A stretch of DNA of 57,109 bases from contig NZ_QULM01000008.1 in assembly GCF_003482105.1 (NCBI RefSeq), forward strand, positions 1 to 57,109, in the 5' to 3' direction. Shown here in pieces: positions 45,317 to 55,088 of the stretch. The notes beneath the pieces are model-generated. The model saw nothing but the letters and a program-made list of their open reading frames with translations. It did no database searches and had not been told where the DNA came from. Source of the stretch: Coprococcus sp. OM04-5BH (lineage in GTDB: Bacteria > Bacillota > Clostridia > Lachnospirales > Lachnospiraceae). A program made the position numbers and the translations under genes. The number at the start of each line of letters is the position of its first letter. The first letter of the stretch is position 1.

Positions 45317-45751
45317 TTACTGCAATGAATCCTTATAGTTCATGACCTTCTTCACCAGTTCAAAAAGTCTGTCGTAATCCTTCTTAAGGTACAGATATCC
45401 CACAAGAGCTTCAAAGCCTGTAGCCTTTCTGTACTGTCCCACAGTCGCATTCTTGGCTGTGGAATGGGATTTCGCGTTTCTGCCCCGCTTGTATATATCC
45501 TGCTCCTCCTCTGTAAGCTCATTAAATAAATGATCTATACAGATAGCCTGGGTCTCAGCCTTAACGTAACTGCTGGCTTCCTTATGATACTTAAATGCCT
45601 GCTTGTTGTTTCTTGTTACAAGCACAGTCTTTATAAGCAGGTCATACACACTGTCTCCTATATAGGCAAGAGAAAGGGGTGAATATTCCTTAGGGTCACT
45701 GTATACTGCCCCCAGGACCGACTCAAAGTAACTGTCTATGCTCTTTTCCAT
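45317..45751 (-). CDS. mrnC: mini-ribonuclease 3
   Basis: 144 aa. RNase III catalytic domain without a double-stranded RNA binding domain; matures the ends of 23S rRNA. LSLAYIGDSVYDL is the RNase III signature with catalytic Asp, and GRNAKSHSTAKNATVGQYRKATGFEALVGYLYL carries the second acidic site. It overlaps cysS by 16 nt, the standard Firmicute arrangement. Confidence 0.95.
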   Translation of the reverse strand: MEKSIDSYFESVLGAVYSDPKEYSPLSLAYIGDSVYDLLIKTVLVTRNNKQAFKYHKEASSYVKAETQAICIDHLFNELTEEEQDIYKRGRNAKSHSTAKNATVGQYRKATGFEALVGYLYLKKDYDRLFELVKKVMNYKDSLQ

Positions 45752-47139
45752 TTTACACCTTCTCTTGTATCTAAGAGTGTGATTCCCATGTCGGCAAGCT
45801 TGTTTCTGATTTCATCTGCCTTAGCGAAATCCTTGGCCTTTCTTGCCGCCTGACGCTCATTTATGAGAGCCTCTATATCTGAATCCAAAAGCTCCTCTTC
45901 CTTTTCTGTGATTATTCCAAGCACATCACATAACTTTTCCACAGTTGAAAGAGCCTTGTCTACAGTTGCCTTTGGTGTGTCATTTGTCACGTTGATATTT
46001 GTATACTTAATAAGCTCAAATATTACGGATATGGCATCCGCTGTATTTAAGTCATCATCCATGGCAGCCTCATAACGCTTAACGAAATTTTCAAGCTCTG
46101 CCTCTATTGCAGGGTCATTTCCTTCATTTGCAGGTTTAAGCTCCTTAAGCTTTTCTACTGCTGTGAGTATTCTCTCAAGTCCGTTCTTTGATGCCTCAAC
46201 AAGATCTGCAGAGAAGTTAAGCGGACTTCTGTAGTGAGCTGACAGCATGAAAAATCTTATTACCTGTAATGGGTACTTCTCTGAGATCTCTCTTACTGTG
46301 AAAAAGTTGCCCAGTGACTTACTCATCTTCTCATTGTTTATCTTAAGGAAGCCGTTGTGCATCCAATATCTGGCAAATTCTGTGTCATTTGCAGCTTCAC
46401 TCTGGGCGATCTCATTCTCGTGGTGAGGGAATATAAGATCCTCGCCGCCGGCATGGATATCAATAACGTCGCCGATGTACTTCTTGGACATTACCGAACA
46501 TTCAAGGTGCCATCCCGGTCTTCCGTCTCCCCATGGTGACGGCCATGATGGCTCGCCTTCTTTCTTAGGCTTCCAGAGAACGAAGTCAAGCGGATCCTCC
46601 TTCTCGTCCTCTCCCGACACCTTAAGCTGATGGTTCTCTGCTCTGTGTCCTGACTCAAGGTCATCTATATTCTTATGGGATAATTTTCCATATCCATCAA
46701 AGCTTCTTGTTCTGAAATAAACTGTGCCGTTCTTCTCGTAAGCGTGTCCCTTTTCTATGAGTACCTTGATCATCTCGATCATGTCAGGTATCTCCTTTGT
46801 TGCCTGTGGATGGGTTGTGGCAGGCATTACATTAAGTCCCTCCATATCCTTCTTACACTCGGCAATGTACTTCTCTGATACAACTGCGGATTCAACCCCA
46901 AGTTCATTTGCACGCTTAATGATCTTGTCGTCAACATCAGTGAAATTTGACACATAATTTACATCATAGCCCTTGTATAACAGATATCTTCTGAGGGTAT
47001 CAAATACGATCATAGGTCTTGCGTTTCCTATGTGGATGTAATCGTAAACCGTAGGTCCGCACACATATATACCGACCTTGCCTTCATTTATAGGAACAAA
47101 TTCCTGCTTACTTCTTGTAAGTGTATTAAATATTTTCAT
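45736..47139 (-). CDS. cysS: cysteine-tRNA ligase
   Basis: 467-aa class I synthetase. HIGH-type YDYIHIGNARPMIVFD, zinc ligands including the Cys in YVCGPTVYD and HLECS with HHENEIAQSEA, and KMSKS in NNEKMSKSLGNFF. First gene of the cysS-mrnC-rlmB-sigH operon, with a promoter about 80 bp upstream. A T-box leader was looked for and not seen. Confidence 0.97.
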   Translation of the reverse strand: MKIFNTLTRSKQEFVPINEGKVGIYVCGPTVYDYIHIGNARPMIVFDTLRRYLLYKGYDVNYVSNFTDVDDKIIKRANELGVESAVVSEKYIAECKKDMEGLNVMPATTHPQATKEIPDMIEMIKVLIEKGHAYEKNGTVYFRTRSFDGYGKLSHKNIDDLESGHRAENHQLKVSGEDEKEDPLDFVLWKPKKEGEPSWPSPWGDGRPGWHLECSVMSKKYIGDVIDIHAGGEDLIFPHHENEIAQSEAANDTEFARYWMHNGFLKINNEKMSKSLGNFFTVREISEKYPLQVIRFFMLSAHYRSPLNFSADLVEASKNGLERILTAVEKLKELKPANEGNDPAIEAELENFVKRYEAAMDDDLNTADAISVIFELIKYTNINVTNDTPKATVDKALSTVEKLCDVLGIITEKEEELLDSDIEALINERQAARKAKDFAKADEIRNKLADMGITLLDTREGVKWKRA

Positions 47140-47477
47140 AGCCTGATCCTTTCTGCCAAATATCAGTCATTTGATTTTTGCCTTAGAAAACAGTGCACTA
47201 CGGCACATTTACACTTCAGTATAAAATTTGCTGTTTCTTTTGTCAACCGGAAAGAGTCCAATAAGTTTCCTGTTTTGCATAAAAATTGACCATTATGTTT
47301 CACATTTCTCATATTGGCACTGTAAATTTCATCTGAAAATTGTTATACTTGACAGTAAGTGATTACAACTTGCGAAAAAGTTGTTCATGAAAATGGCTCA
47401 AGGAGACACCTTCGTACCATTGTGTCACACTGCAAGCTTTAAGCTTTTATGAAATTTAAGTGAGGTTTACATAATTC
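47140..47477. other. divergent intergenic region between cysS and the DUF5721 gene
   Basis: 338 bp holding the cysS promoter on the minus strand. No clear promoter was identified for the plus-strand DUF5721 gene (TTGACC at about 47290 has a poor -10). Nothing else recognisable. Confidence 0.6.
47218..47246 (-). promoter_or_regulatory. promoter of the cysS-mrnC-rlmB-sigH operon
   Basis: TTGACA, 17-nt spacer, TATACT on the minus strand, about 79 bp upstream of the cysS ATG. Confidence 0.75.
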
Positions 47478-47975
47478 ATGTTAAATATCCGTATATCAGA
47501 CTTAAAAATATTTGTCCATAAGCTTCTTATAGATAAGACCTTTGATCCTCTCCTGCTGGTGGAGGCAAGTATTAAAAGTGATGTTTCCTATCACATAAGC
47601 GGCAGGATCAACAGGGAATTTTTCACAGATGAAGAGCTTGAAGCTCTCCCCTCTGACATGTACATTCCATGGTCAGCCCAAAAGGGAAATATCTTTAATG
47701 TAATAAAGGGAAGCAAGCTGCCCCTTGGCTTTAAGATAGTCCTTATCGCCAGAGACAGAGACATAAAGCACATAATAGAAAACAACAATCTCCATATGAA
47801 TCCCGACGACGTGGCCAATCTCGCCATGAACATACTCTACGATGGAAACGAGATAATCGTCACCACCATCACCTCCCTTAAAACCTTCTCTCTTTCAAAG
47901 GAGCTGGAGCACCTGTGGGATCAGAATGTGAAGGCTTTTCTTTCAAAAAACGAGATTACATTTGAAGAAAGGTAG
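47478..47975 (+). CDS. DUF5721-family protein
   Basis: 165 aa, cytoplasmic, alpha/beta. Begins MLNIRISDLKIFVHKLL and contains VSYHISGRINREFFTDEEL and VNKG-like FNVIKGSKLPLGFKIVL segments; this is a Lachnospiraceae-restricted family of unknown function. No catalytic motif stands out. It lies immediately upstream of the CIRCE-htpG region with only 19 bp to the CIRCE, so read-through into htpG is possible. Confidence 0.7.
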   Translation: MLNIRISDLKIFVHKLLIDKTFDPLLLVEASIKSDVSYHISGRINREFFTDEELEALPSDMYIPWSAQKGNIFNVIKGSKLPLGFKIVLIARDRDIKHIIENNNLHMNPDDVANLAMNILYDGNEIIVTTITSLKTFSLSKELEHLWDQNVKAFLSKNEITFEER

Positions 47976-47994
47976 GAAAATATAAAAAGCTTTA

Positions 47995-48021
47995 TTAGCA
48001 CTCATTCGAAATGAGTGCTAA
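47995..48021. promoter_or_regulatory. CIRCE element upstream of htpG
   Basis: Perfect TTAGCACTC-N9-GAGTGCTAA, 7 bp before the -35 box. This is upstream of the promoter instead of downstream, an unusual position for HrcA. Confidence 0.95.
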
Positions 48022-48028
48022 TTTTTTC

Positions 48029-48057
48029 TTGACATTCTGATTTTATTATCCTAATAT
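48029..48057 (+). promoter_or_regulatory. htpG promoter
   Basis: TTGACA, 17-nt spacer, TAATAT, about 75 bp before the start codon. Confidence 0.82.
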
Positions 48058-48132
48058 GATGTAGAAAGTTAATATTTCAATGAAACTTACTGCTTTTACA
48101 GAGTTACATATAAGAAGGAGATGTATTTTATT

Positions 48133-50130
48133 ATGAAAAAAGGAAGTTTATCGATCAACAGTGAAAACATATTTCCTGTCATTAAGAAATGGCTCTATTC
48201 AGACCATGATATATTTGTCAGGGAATTGATCTCAAACGGCTGTGACGCCGTAACAAAACTTAAGAAGCTGTCTCTCATGGGTGAATATGAAGAGGATGGA
48301 AAGCCTTTCAGAATAGACGTTATCGTCAGTCCTACAGACAAGACCATACAGTTTATCGATAATGGTATCGGTATGACCGAGGAAGAGGTTGACAAGTACA
48401 TAAATGAGATCGCATTCTCAGGTGCTTCTGCATTTCTCGAACAGTATAAGGACAAGGCTACCGAGGAACAGATCATCGGTCACTTCGGTTTAGGCTTCTA
48501 TTCCGCTTTCATGGTTGCCGACAAGGTTACTATCGAGACCCGTTCATACAAGGAGGATGAGGACGCTGTATTCTGGGAGTGCGAGAACGGCACCGACTAC
48601 AAGATGAAGAAGAGCATGAAGTCTGACCGTGGTACTGTCATCACCCTTTACCTGAATGAGGACAGCACGGAATTTGCAAATGAATATCGTATAAAGGAAG
48701 TTATTGAGAAGTACTGTTCATTCATGCCTGTTGAGATCTACTTCACAAATGCCGATACACCTGTGGAGGACGCAAAGACTGCCACTGTTGATGTGGACGC
48801 TAAGGAAGTAGACACAGAGGAGAATAATGACGCAGAGAAGTCCGACGCTGCCGAAGCAGGGGATGGCGCCGAAAAGACTGCGGACGCTGCTGATAAGAAA
48901 GAGGAAGAAAAGAAGGAGCCTGAAGGACCTAAGCCTCTTAACACCACTACCCCATTATGGGCAAAGCACCCAAATGACTGTACAGATGAGGAGTACAAGG
49001 AATTCTACAGAAAGGTATTCCATGATTACAAGGAGCCACTGTTCTGGATCCACCTGAACATGGATTATCCATTTAACCTTAAGGGTATATTATACTTCCC
49101 TAAGATCAATACCCAGTATGACAAGCTGGAGGGCACAATAAAGCTCTACAACAACCAGGTATTCGTAGCAGATAACATCAAGGAAGTAATCCCTGAGTTC
49201 CTTATGCTGCTTAAGGGCTGTATCGACTGTCCTGACCTTCCGCTTAATGTGTCAAGAAGTGCTCTTCAGAACGATGGCTTCGTAAAGAAGATCTCAGACT
49301 ACATTACAAAGAAGGTTGCAGACAAGCTCACCGGTATGTACAAGGTTCACAAAGAGGATTATGAGAAGTACTGGGATGACATCAATCCATTTATCAAGTT
49401 TGGATGTCTTAAGGATGAGAAGTTCCTTGAGAAGATGAAGGACGCCGTTATATTCAAGAACCTCAAGGGCGAGTACACTACCCTTAAGGATTACCTTGAA
49501 GCCGGCAAGGAAAAGTACGAGAACAAGGTCTTCTATGTTACAGACCCTGTTGCCCAGTCACAGTACATTAACATGTTTAAGAATGAGGAAATGGACGCCC
49601 TGTACATGGATCAGACCATAGACAGTCCGTTTATCACTTTACTTGAGCAGAAGAACGAAAACGTCCACTTCTACCGTATTGACGCTGACCTTACGGATAA
49701 CTTCGTAGGTGAAGAACTGTCAGAGGAGACAGTCAAAGAATATACGGACTCTCTTACAGAGACCTTCAAGAAAGCTCTGGGTGTTGAAAATATCACTATT
49801 AAGGTCGAGTCCTTAAAGAACCCTGACATCTCATCTCTCATTACCCTGTCCGAGGAATCAAGAAGAATGCAGGAAATGATGAAGATGTACGGAATGGCAG
49901 GAATGAATTTTGACGCTGACATGTTCGGTGGAAAGGGTGAGACCCTGGTTCTTAACTCTAACAATGATCTTGTCAAGTATGTACTTGACAACAAGGACGG
50001 CGAGCATACTGATGACATCTGCTGCCAGTTATACGATCTTGCGGTTCTTGCCAACAGACCATTGGCGCCTGAGGCAATGACCAGATTCGTTGCAAGAAGC
50101 AATAGGCTTCTGACGGTACTTACAAAGTAG
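48133..50130 (+). CDS. htpG: molecular chaperone HtpG (Hsp90)
   Basis: 665-aa ATP-dependent chaperone. The N-terminal GHKL ATPase domain has ELISNGCDAVTKL, DNGIGM and GHFGLGFYSAFMVAD. The middle domain includes FPLN-like YPFNLKGILYFPK and the catalytic-Arg segment LPLNVSRSALQND. The C-terminal dimerisation domain ends near ARSNRLLTVLTK. Between N and middle domains (about 206-265) is an acidic and lysine-rich low-complexity linker that bacterial HtpG normally lacks. The start is the second ATG; AGAAGGAG abuts the first ATG (48121) and leaves it no spacer. Confidence 0.95.
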   Translation: MKKGSLSINSENIFPVIKKWLYSDHDIFVRELISNGCDAVTKLKKLSLMGEYEEDGKPFRIDVIVSPTDKTIQFIDNGIGMTEEEVDKYINEIAFSGASAFLEQYKDKATEEQIIGHFGLGFYSAFMVADKVTIETRSYKEDEDAVFWECENGTDYKMKKSMKSDRGTVITLYLNEDSTEFANEYRIKEVIEKYCSFMPVEIYFTNADTPVEDAKTATVDVDAKEVDTEENNDAEKSDAAEAGDGAEKTADAADKKEEEKKEPEGPKPLNTTTPLWAKHPNDCTDEEYKEFYRKVFHDYKEPLFWIHLNMDYPFNLKGILYFPKINTQYDKLEGTIKLYNNQVFVADNIKEVIPEFLMLLKGCIDCPDLPLNVSRSALQNDGFVKKISDYITKKVADKLTGMYKVHKEDYEKYWDDINPFIKFGCLKDEKFLEKMKDAVIFKNLKGEYTTLKDYLEAGKEKYENKVFYVTDPVAQSQYINMFKNEEMDALYMDQTIDSPFITLLEQKNENVHFYRIDADLTDNFVGEELSEETVKEYTDSLTETFKKALGVENITIKVESLKNPDISSLITLSEESRRMQEMMKMYGMAGMNFDADMFGGKGETLVLNSNNDLVKYVLDNKDGEHTDDICCQLYDLAVLANRPLAPEAMTRFVARSNRLLTVLTK

Positions 50131-50150
50131 AACACTTTCAGTACTTAATT

Positions 50151-50195
50151 TATATAGGTTACGGACGGTTTTATCAGCATGTACCGTCCTATATA
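50151..50195. other. hairpin in the htpG 3' region
   Basis: Nested inverted repeats TATATAGG/CCTATATA and GGACGGT/ACCGTCC just after the htpG stop, with no U-tract. May stabilise the mRNA end. Confidence 0.5.
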
Positions 50196-50220
50196 AATGA
50201 CAGGACAAAAAACAATGATA

Positions 50221-50296
50221 AAAAAGCCATACATAGGTTCCTGATATAGTTCCTTTGATTAAAGGTTTTATACCAGCCTCCCATGCATGGCTTTTT
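50221..50296. terminator. bidirectional terminator between htpG and map
   Basis: AAAAAGCCAT/ATGGCTTTTT with further imperfect pairing inside; A and T runs serve both convergent genes. Confidence 0.75.
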
Positions 50297-50353
50297 ACAT
50301 TATAAATACTATTTCAGTATATAAATATTTTTTGATATATACACTCTTCTATT

Positions 50354-51226
50354 TTAGTGTGCCAGGATCTCTACACCATGATCTGTCATAACCAGAGTGT
50401 ACTCCCACTGGGCTGATGGCTGTCCATCATCTGTGTATATTGTCCAGCCGTCATCAGCGTCCTGATATACCTCATGGGTTCCAAGATTTATCATAGGCTC
50501 AATGGTGAATACCATTCCCGGTGCAAGAACACAGTCTGTGCCCGGCCTGCCCACATGAGAAACATATGGATCCTCATGGATCTCAAGACCTACACCATGA
50601 CCACCGATCTCTCTTACAACCTGGTATCCCTGCTTAGTTGCAAATGTATTGATGGCATAGCCTATATCCCCGATAGTGACCCAGGGCTCCTTGCAGACCT
50701 CTACGCCTATATCAAGCGCCTGCTTGGTATCTGTTACAAGCTTCTGCCATACAGGATCCACATCACCTATCATAAACATTCTTGATGAATCTCCGTAATA
50801 ACCCTTGTACTTTGTTGTACAGTCAATATTTACAATGTCTCCATCCTTAAGTATTGTGTCATCACTTGGAATACCGTGACATACCACATCATTTATAGAT
50901 ATACATACACTCTTAGGATAACCCATATAGCCAAGGCAGGCTGGTATTGCATCTATGGATTTTGTATATTCATATATCCTTCTGTCAAGCTCTCCTGTAG
51001 ATACTCCCTCCACAACAAATGGTGTTATAAAATCAAGTACATCTGTATTGACCTTTGACGCCTCTCTTATGCCCTCTATCTGCTCCGGAGTCTTTATCAT
51101 CTTTCTTGTTGGAATCACCATTCCTCTGTTCTTTAAGGACTCAAGCTTATCATCAAATGCAAGATGACATGACTTATACTTCTTTCCGCTTCCACACCAG
51201 CATGGATCATTTCTACCTATCTTCAT
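50354..51226 (-). CDS. map: type I methionine aminopeptidase with SEC-C zinc motif
   Basis: 290 aa. Removes the initiator methionine. The N-terminus carries a SEC-C type zinc ribbon (RNDPCWCGSGKKYKSCH: Cys9, Cys11, Cys20, His21), which binds the ribosome or metal in related proteins. The MAP core has VCHGIPSDD, NIDCTTKYKGYYGDSSRMF, GGHGVGLEIHEDP, FTIEPM and WEYTLV, so all five metal ligands are in place. An upstream GTG at 51232 is also possible. Monocistronic. Confidence 0.95.
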   Translation of the reverse strand: MKIGRNDPCWCGSGKKYKSCHLAFDDKLESLKNRGMVIPTRKMIKTPEQIEGIREASKVNTDVLDFITPFVVEGVSTGELDRRIYEYTKSIDAIPACLGYMGYPKSVCISINDVVCHGIPSDDTILKDGDIVNIDCTTKYKGYYGDSSRMFMIGDVDPVWQKLVTDTKQALDIGVEVCKEPWVTIGDIGYAINTFATKQGYQVVREIGGHGVGLEIHEDPYVSHVGRPGTDCVLAPGMVFTIEPMINLGTHEVYQDADDGWTIYTDDGQPSAQWEYTLVMTDHGVEILAH

Positions 51227-51337
51227 TTTCACAAACTCTCTTTCTTTTGAACATCAGTCCATTATCACTCCGACCTGCCAAATCCTGCGGGCTGTCATGC
51301 AATGTAACCATATGCTCCATCAGTATAAAAAAAATTG

Positions 51338-51409
51338 GAGCAGCAACCATTTGAAATTTCCTGCGGCAAGGGGTTGCTGCGGCGTAAGGATGTCTCAGAC
51401 ATCCTTACA
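51338..51409. repeat. dispersed repeat family 2, copy c
   Basis: Same two hairpins as the ectB-ppdK copies. Stem 2 is GTAAGGATGTC-TCA-GACATCCTTAC, with a compensatory C-G to G-C change against copy b. It lies between the map start and the sulfatase terminator. Confidence 0.85.
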
Positions 51410-51412
51410 AGC

Positions 51413-51448
51413 AATGTGCGGATCAGTCATTAAGCCGATCCGCACATT
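51413..51448. terminator. strong hairpin, probable terminator of the sulfatase gene
   Basis: Perfect 12-bp inverted repeat AATGTGCGGATC/GATCCGCACATT with a 12-nt loop. A T-rich tail is better on the plus strand (ATTATTTTAT) than on the minus strand, so direction is uncertain. Confidence 0.65.
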
Positions 51449-51541
51449 ATTTTATATCATATTAAAGTTAGTTTCAACTACATAAACGGAACTTAATAAT
51501 ATAAAATCTCATTAAATCCGTTGAATATATGTATTTTCTTA

Positions 51542-54091
51542 TTATTTTTGAGAATAGTACTCATCCACATAACGCCAGAAATCATTTTCACATATCCCCT
51601 TGGCAGCAGTGAATTTATTTGCCACGTAGGCATTCATGTTCTCAAGCTCATCATCTGATGGTACGGCACCGCTCTTCACCGTGACCTCATTCGTTGATGA
51701 ATTGTATATGTAGTTATCCGTGATATAGCTTCTGTCCGGGAAATACACTATGCCCGGCGAATCCGACAGGATATCCTGACCGATCAGCAGCCTTGAATCA
51801 TAGTCAAGTCCCATAAGATTGGAAACTGTGGCAAGTATATCTATACTTGAGCACACCTTGTCTACCTTAACCGGAGTCTCCATAGCTCCTGAGAATATGA
51901 TAAGCTTACTTCTGTATTCCTCGAAATTATCCGTAAGATTTTTTCCGGCGAGCTCCGAAAGTACATCCATACAGTCATAAGGAACATGATCTCCCGCCAG
52001 GACTATCACTGTATTCTCATACAGCCCTGCTGCCTTAAGATCCTTTATAAGCTCCGAAAGTGCCAGTTCTGTCTCATACTCACTGGCAATATACGCTTTC
52101 ATGGTCTCAGAGCAGTCAAGCTCTTCCACCAGTGCTTTATTCTTATATGCCATATAATTTCCGTCAAAGGTATATACAATATGTCCCGATACAGTCAGGT
52201 AATACACATTAAACGGTGTCTCATCCTTATATTCATCAAAGGTATCCTGCACCATTATAAGATCCGACTGTGGCCATGGTGTAGTCCCTGATTCCAGCTT
52301 TTGAGCCTCAAGCCCCGATCCATTTGCCCGCCAGTCATAGCCTAACACAGGATGGGAAATATCCCTGTCATAATAATCATAACTGTTATCATGATAGCCA
52401 ATGCTTGTGTATCCCTGTCGATTTAACTGATTTGCAATGGAGAAATACAGGTCATTGCCATGACTTCCCGCATAGGTCATATTGAGATATCCTCCATCAT
52501 TAGGCATCATTCCCAGGAGATTCGCATATTCCCCTCCAAGGGTTGAACCGTACCACAAAGGCTGATAGTAATTCTCAAATACAAAGCCGTTCTCTGCCAT
52601 ATAGCTTATGGTAGGAAAATATTCTTCCTCCTCAAGAAGGTATCCCGAAAATCCCTCACAGGTTATCCATATAAGGTTAAAGCCCTCAAACACACCTGTG
52701 TATTTGTTCTTATTTGTAGGGGTAAGGCTGTTAAAATAGTCACACATAGAGGCTATGGTATCACTTCCTGAGGCTTCTCCTATTGCCGCAAGATCTATGT
52801 CCATGACATTAGGTGATACATCAACAGTAACCGCTTCTTCTGTCACAGCCTCTGCCTGACTGCCACTGTATTCATTTCCTGTACTCTGAGCGCCTGCTCC
52901 GATATCATTACCACTGCCATCACCGGAAGTCTGGTCATCCCCGGCAACTGCTGTCGGAAGCTCACCGGTCTTCACAAAGGACACCGACTCACCATTATCA
53001 CCATTCCTCCTGAACGCTTCTCTTACATCAAGAACAAATGACTCACAGGCACCAAGCTCCTCCACCGCCATATCAACCGAAGTAAATTCCTTATAAACCT
53101 GATACGGATTGTACAGGCCGTCGTTCTGCAACACCAGTGCCAGCACTGTAATAAAATGAAGTGCCACAATGCCCAGTACAAGAACAACCGTCTCAGCAAT
53201 ATGATTACGTCTGTAATCACATATCTTCCTTGACAACAGCACCACCACAAGAAGCGGAACAAGGAACAGCAAAACCATGAGCCAGTTGCCGCCTATATTC
53301 TCTGCCACAGTGGCAGTATTGTCTGCAGCCTGGTTTCCATACTGTATGGTTCCCACTATGGACAGATAATTGTTAAATACCGAATTATATATAAGGTGTG
53401 CAAGGTAAAATACCGTCAGCACCAAGGTTATGACTATAGCAATAATATAATTCACCTTAGGTGAGAACAGTTGTACAAATACACTGCACACACATCCCAC
53501 TATAATTGCAAATAAAATTATATTAAGGAGATATCCGTCATCTGCCCCAAATCTGTTGATATGGAACAAGACCTCAAAATATATAACAATAAGCACAAAA
53601 AATATTGATGCGTTAAATGGAACTCCTGCAAGCAGCGGATGGGATGTTCTTCCTTTTGAATGTCCCGTGCCATCCATTTTACCTTCCGAATTATCTTTAC
53701 CATTGATTCTTTCATGTGTGACACGCCTGTTCATCTTCCCTTTGGTCATTCCTGGAACCTGTAAGCTTTCATAGTCATTGCTATGAACCTTATCCTTTGA
53801 CGTATCATCCTTCACCACATATATATTACGCCTTATGTCAGAAACCTTTTCTGCTTCATCTTCCCCATCTACACTGTCTTGAATTTCTGCCGGTGTACTA
53901 TCTTCCACAGTTTTTTCAGGCTCCGTGGATTTATCACCACCCGCATACTCCTCGGCAATGGCAAGTGCCTCCTTAAGCAGGCTGTCAAAGTCCTGATCCG
54001 ATGTTTCCGAACATTTCGACGTTACCTGTGTTTCTAATGTTTCCGTCGCTGTTGGCTTCGTCAATGTTTCTTTATGTCTGTCCTCGCTCAT
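51542..54091 (-). CDS. LTA synthase-family membrane sulfatase
   Basis: 849 aa. A long, charged, probably disordered cytoplasmic N-terminus (about 1-165) is followed by five membrane segments (about 165-330), a Ser/Gly/Thr-rich linker, and an extracellular sulfatase-fold domain (about 470-800). The active-site region is QPLWYGSTLGGEY, the Thr being the expected nucleophile as in LtaS, and AGDHVPYD carries late metal ligands. LtaS-type enzymes transfer glycerol phosphate from phosphatidylglycerol to a glycolipid; this one may build or modify a polyglycerolphosphate or other phosphoglycerol polymer. The long N-terminal extension is unusual. It starts 8 nt after the pyrE stop. Confidence 0.85.
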   Translation of the reverse strand: MSEDRHKETLTKPTATETLETQVTSKCSETSDQDFDSLLKEALAIAEEYAGGDKSTEPEKTVEDSTPAEIQDSVDGEDEAEKVSDIRRNIYVVKDDTSKDKVHSNDYESLQVPGMTKGKMNRRVTHERINGKDNSEGKMDGTGHSKGRTSHPLLAGVPFNASIFFVLIVIYFEVLFHINRFGADDGYLLNIILFAIIVGCVCSVFVQLFSPKVNYIIAIVITLVLTVFYLAHLIYNSVFNNYLSIVGTIQYGNQAADNTATVAENIGGNWLMVLLFLVPLLVVVLLSRKICDYRRNHIAETVVLVLGIVALHFITVLALVLQNDGLYNPYQVYKEFTSVDMAVEELGACESFVLDVREAFRRNGDNGESVSFVKTGELPTAVAGDDQTSGDGSGNDIGAGAQSTGNEYSGSQAEAVTEEAVTVDVSPNVMDIDLAAIGEASGSDTIASMCDYFNSLTPTNKNKYTGVFEGFNLIWITCEGFSGYLLEEEEYFPTISYMAENGFVFENYYQPLWYGSTLGGEYANLLGMMPNDGGYLNMTYAGSHGNDLYFSIANQLNRQGYTSIGYHDNSYDYYDRDISHPVLGYDWRANGSGLEAQKLESGTTPWPQSDLIMVQDTFDEYKDETPFNVYYLTVSGHIVYTFDGNYMAYKNKALVEELDCSETMKAYIASEYETELALSELIKDLKAAGLYENTVIVLAGDHVPYDCMDVLSELAGKNLTDNFEEYRSKLIIFSGAMETPVKVDKVCSSIDILATVSNLMGLDYDSRLLIGQDILSDSPGIVYFPDRSYITDNYIYNSSTNEVTVKSGAVPSDDELENMNAYVANKFTAAKGICENDFWRYVDEYYSQK

Positions 54092-54099
54092 AAGTTATA

Positions 54100-54774
54100 T
54101 TACTTTACTCCATACTGATCGTAATAAGCGTCAATAGCAGCCTTAAGAGTGTCGTCAATAATAACTCTTCCCTTGTACTCTCTGTTGTAAAGATGTTCTA
54201 CAACCTCTGCCATAGTTACGATAGCTGTTGTCTTTATTCCGTACTTCTCCTCGATCTCGGCAAGAGCGCCCTTCTTCCCCTGTCCGCGTTCCATTCTGTC
54301 TACTGAAACGCAAAGACCGATAACATCAACATCTCCCTGAGCCTTGATGATAGGGAGTGTCTCCTCTATTGATGTACCTGCTGTCGTAACATCCTCTATG
54401 ATAACAACCTTGTCGCCATCACTTATATGGCTTCCGAGAAGTATTCCCTTATCGCCATGATCCTTTACTTCTTTTCTGTTTGAGCAGTACTTAATGTCCT
54501 CATCAAACATCTCTGCAATAGACATGGTTGTGGCAACTGTAAGAGGTATTCCTTTGTATGCAGGTCCAAATAATACGTCAAAATCAAGGCCAAACTCTGT
54601 GTTGATAGCCTCTGCATAATACTCACCAAGTCTCTTTAACTGTGCACCTGTTCTGTAGAAGCCTGTGTTTACAAAGAAAGGTGTCTTTCTTCCACTCTTT
54701 GTAACAAAGTCTCCAAACTTAAGTACGTTACAGTCAATCATAAATTCAATAAATTCCTTCTTGTAATTTTCCAT
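54100..54774 (-). CDS. pyrE: orotate phosphoribosyltransferase
   Basis: 224 aa. Converts orotate and PRPP to OMP in pyrimidine synthesis. The PRPP motif VVIIEDVTTAGTSIEE and FGPAYKGIPL, together with SNRKEVKDHGDKG (flexible loop lysines), are intact. First gene of a two-gene unit with the sulfatase. AGGAGG lies about 12 nt upstream of the ATG. Confidence 0.95.
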   Translation of the reverse strand: MENYKKEFIEFMIDCNVLKFGDFVTKSGRKTPFFVNTGFYRTGAQLKRLGEYYAEAINTEFGLDFDVLFGPAYKGIPLTVATTMSIAEMFDEDIKYCSNRKEVKDHGDKGILLGSHISDGDKVVIIEDVTTAGTSIEETLPIIKAQGDVDVIGLCVSVDRMERGQGKKGALAEIEEKYGIKTTAIVTMAEVVEHLYNREYKGRVIIDDTLKAAIDAYYDQYGVK

Positions 54775-55088
54775 CGTATTTCAAAACCTCCTGTTTATGC
54801 GGCTTTGTGCCGTTATTGTTATTTAATAAATGCTTTAATGCACACTTTCTATAAAACTCCCCTGATAAATCATATCTTTTCTTTGCGCTATCGTTCCTTA
54901 TTCTACCATAAAACTTTTTTGGATTCAATGTGGAAAAAAAGGCAGAACATCTGTTCGCTGTGTGTTATAATATATATACATTTCAGATAGCAAGCCCTAT
55001 TCCTCCAGATATTATGGACGCAAGAACAAAAATAAGAATATTACACATAGAAACGCATAAACTATTAATACCACTAGTAAAATATCAT
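54775..55088. other. AT-rich gap between pyrE and the abi locus
   Basis: Divergent, strongly AT-rich region with no convincing gene; short plus-strand ORFs here lack ribosome binding sites. It marks the border between housekeeping genes and the defence-type locus. Confidence 0.5.

Noticed and set aside
47140..47300. T-box leader for cysS
   Set aside because: The promoter lies only about 80 bp from the start codon, too short for a T-box, and no T-box consensus is seen.
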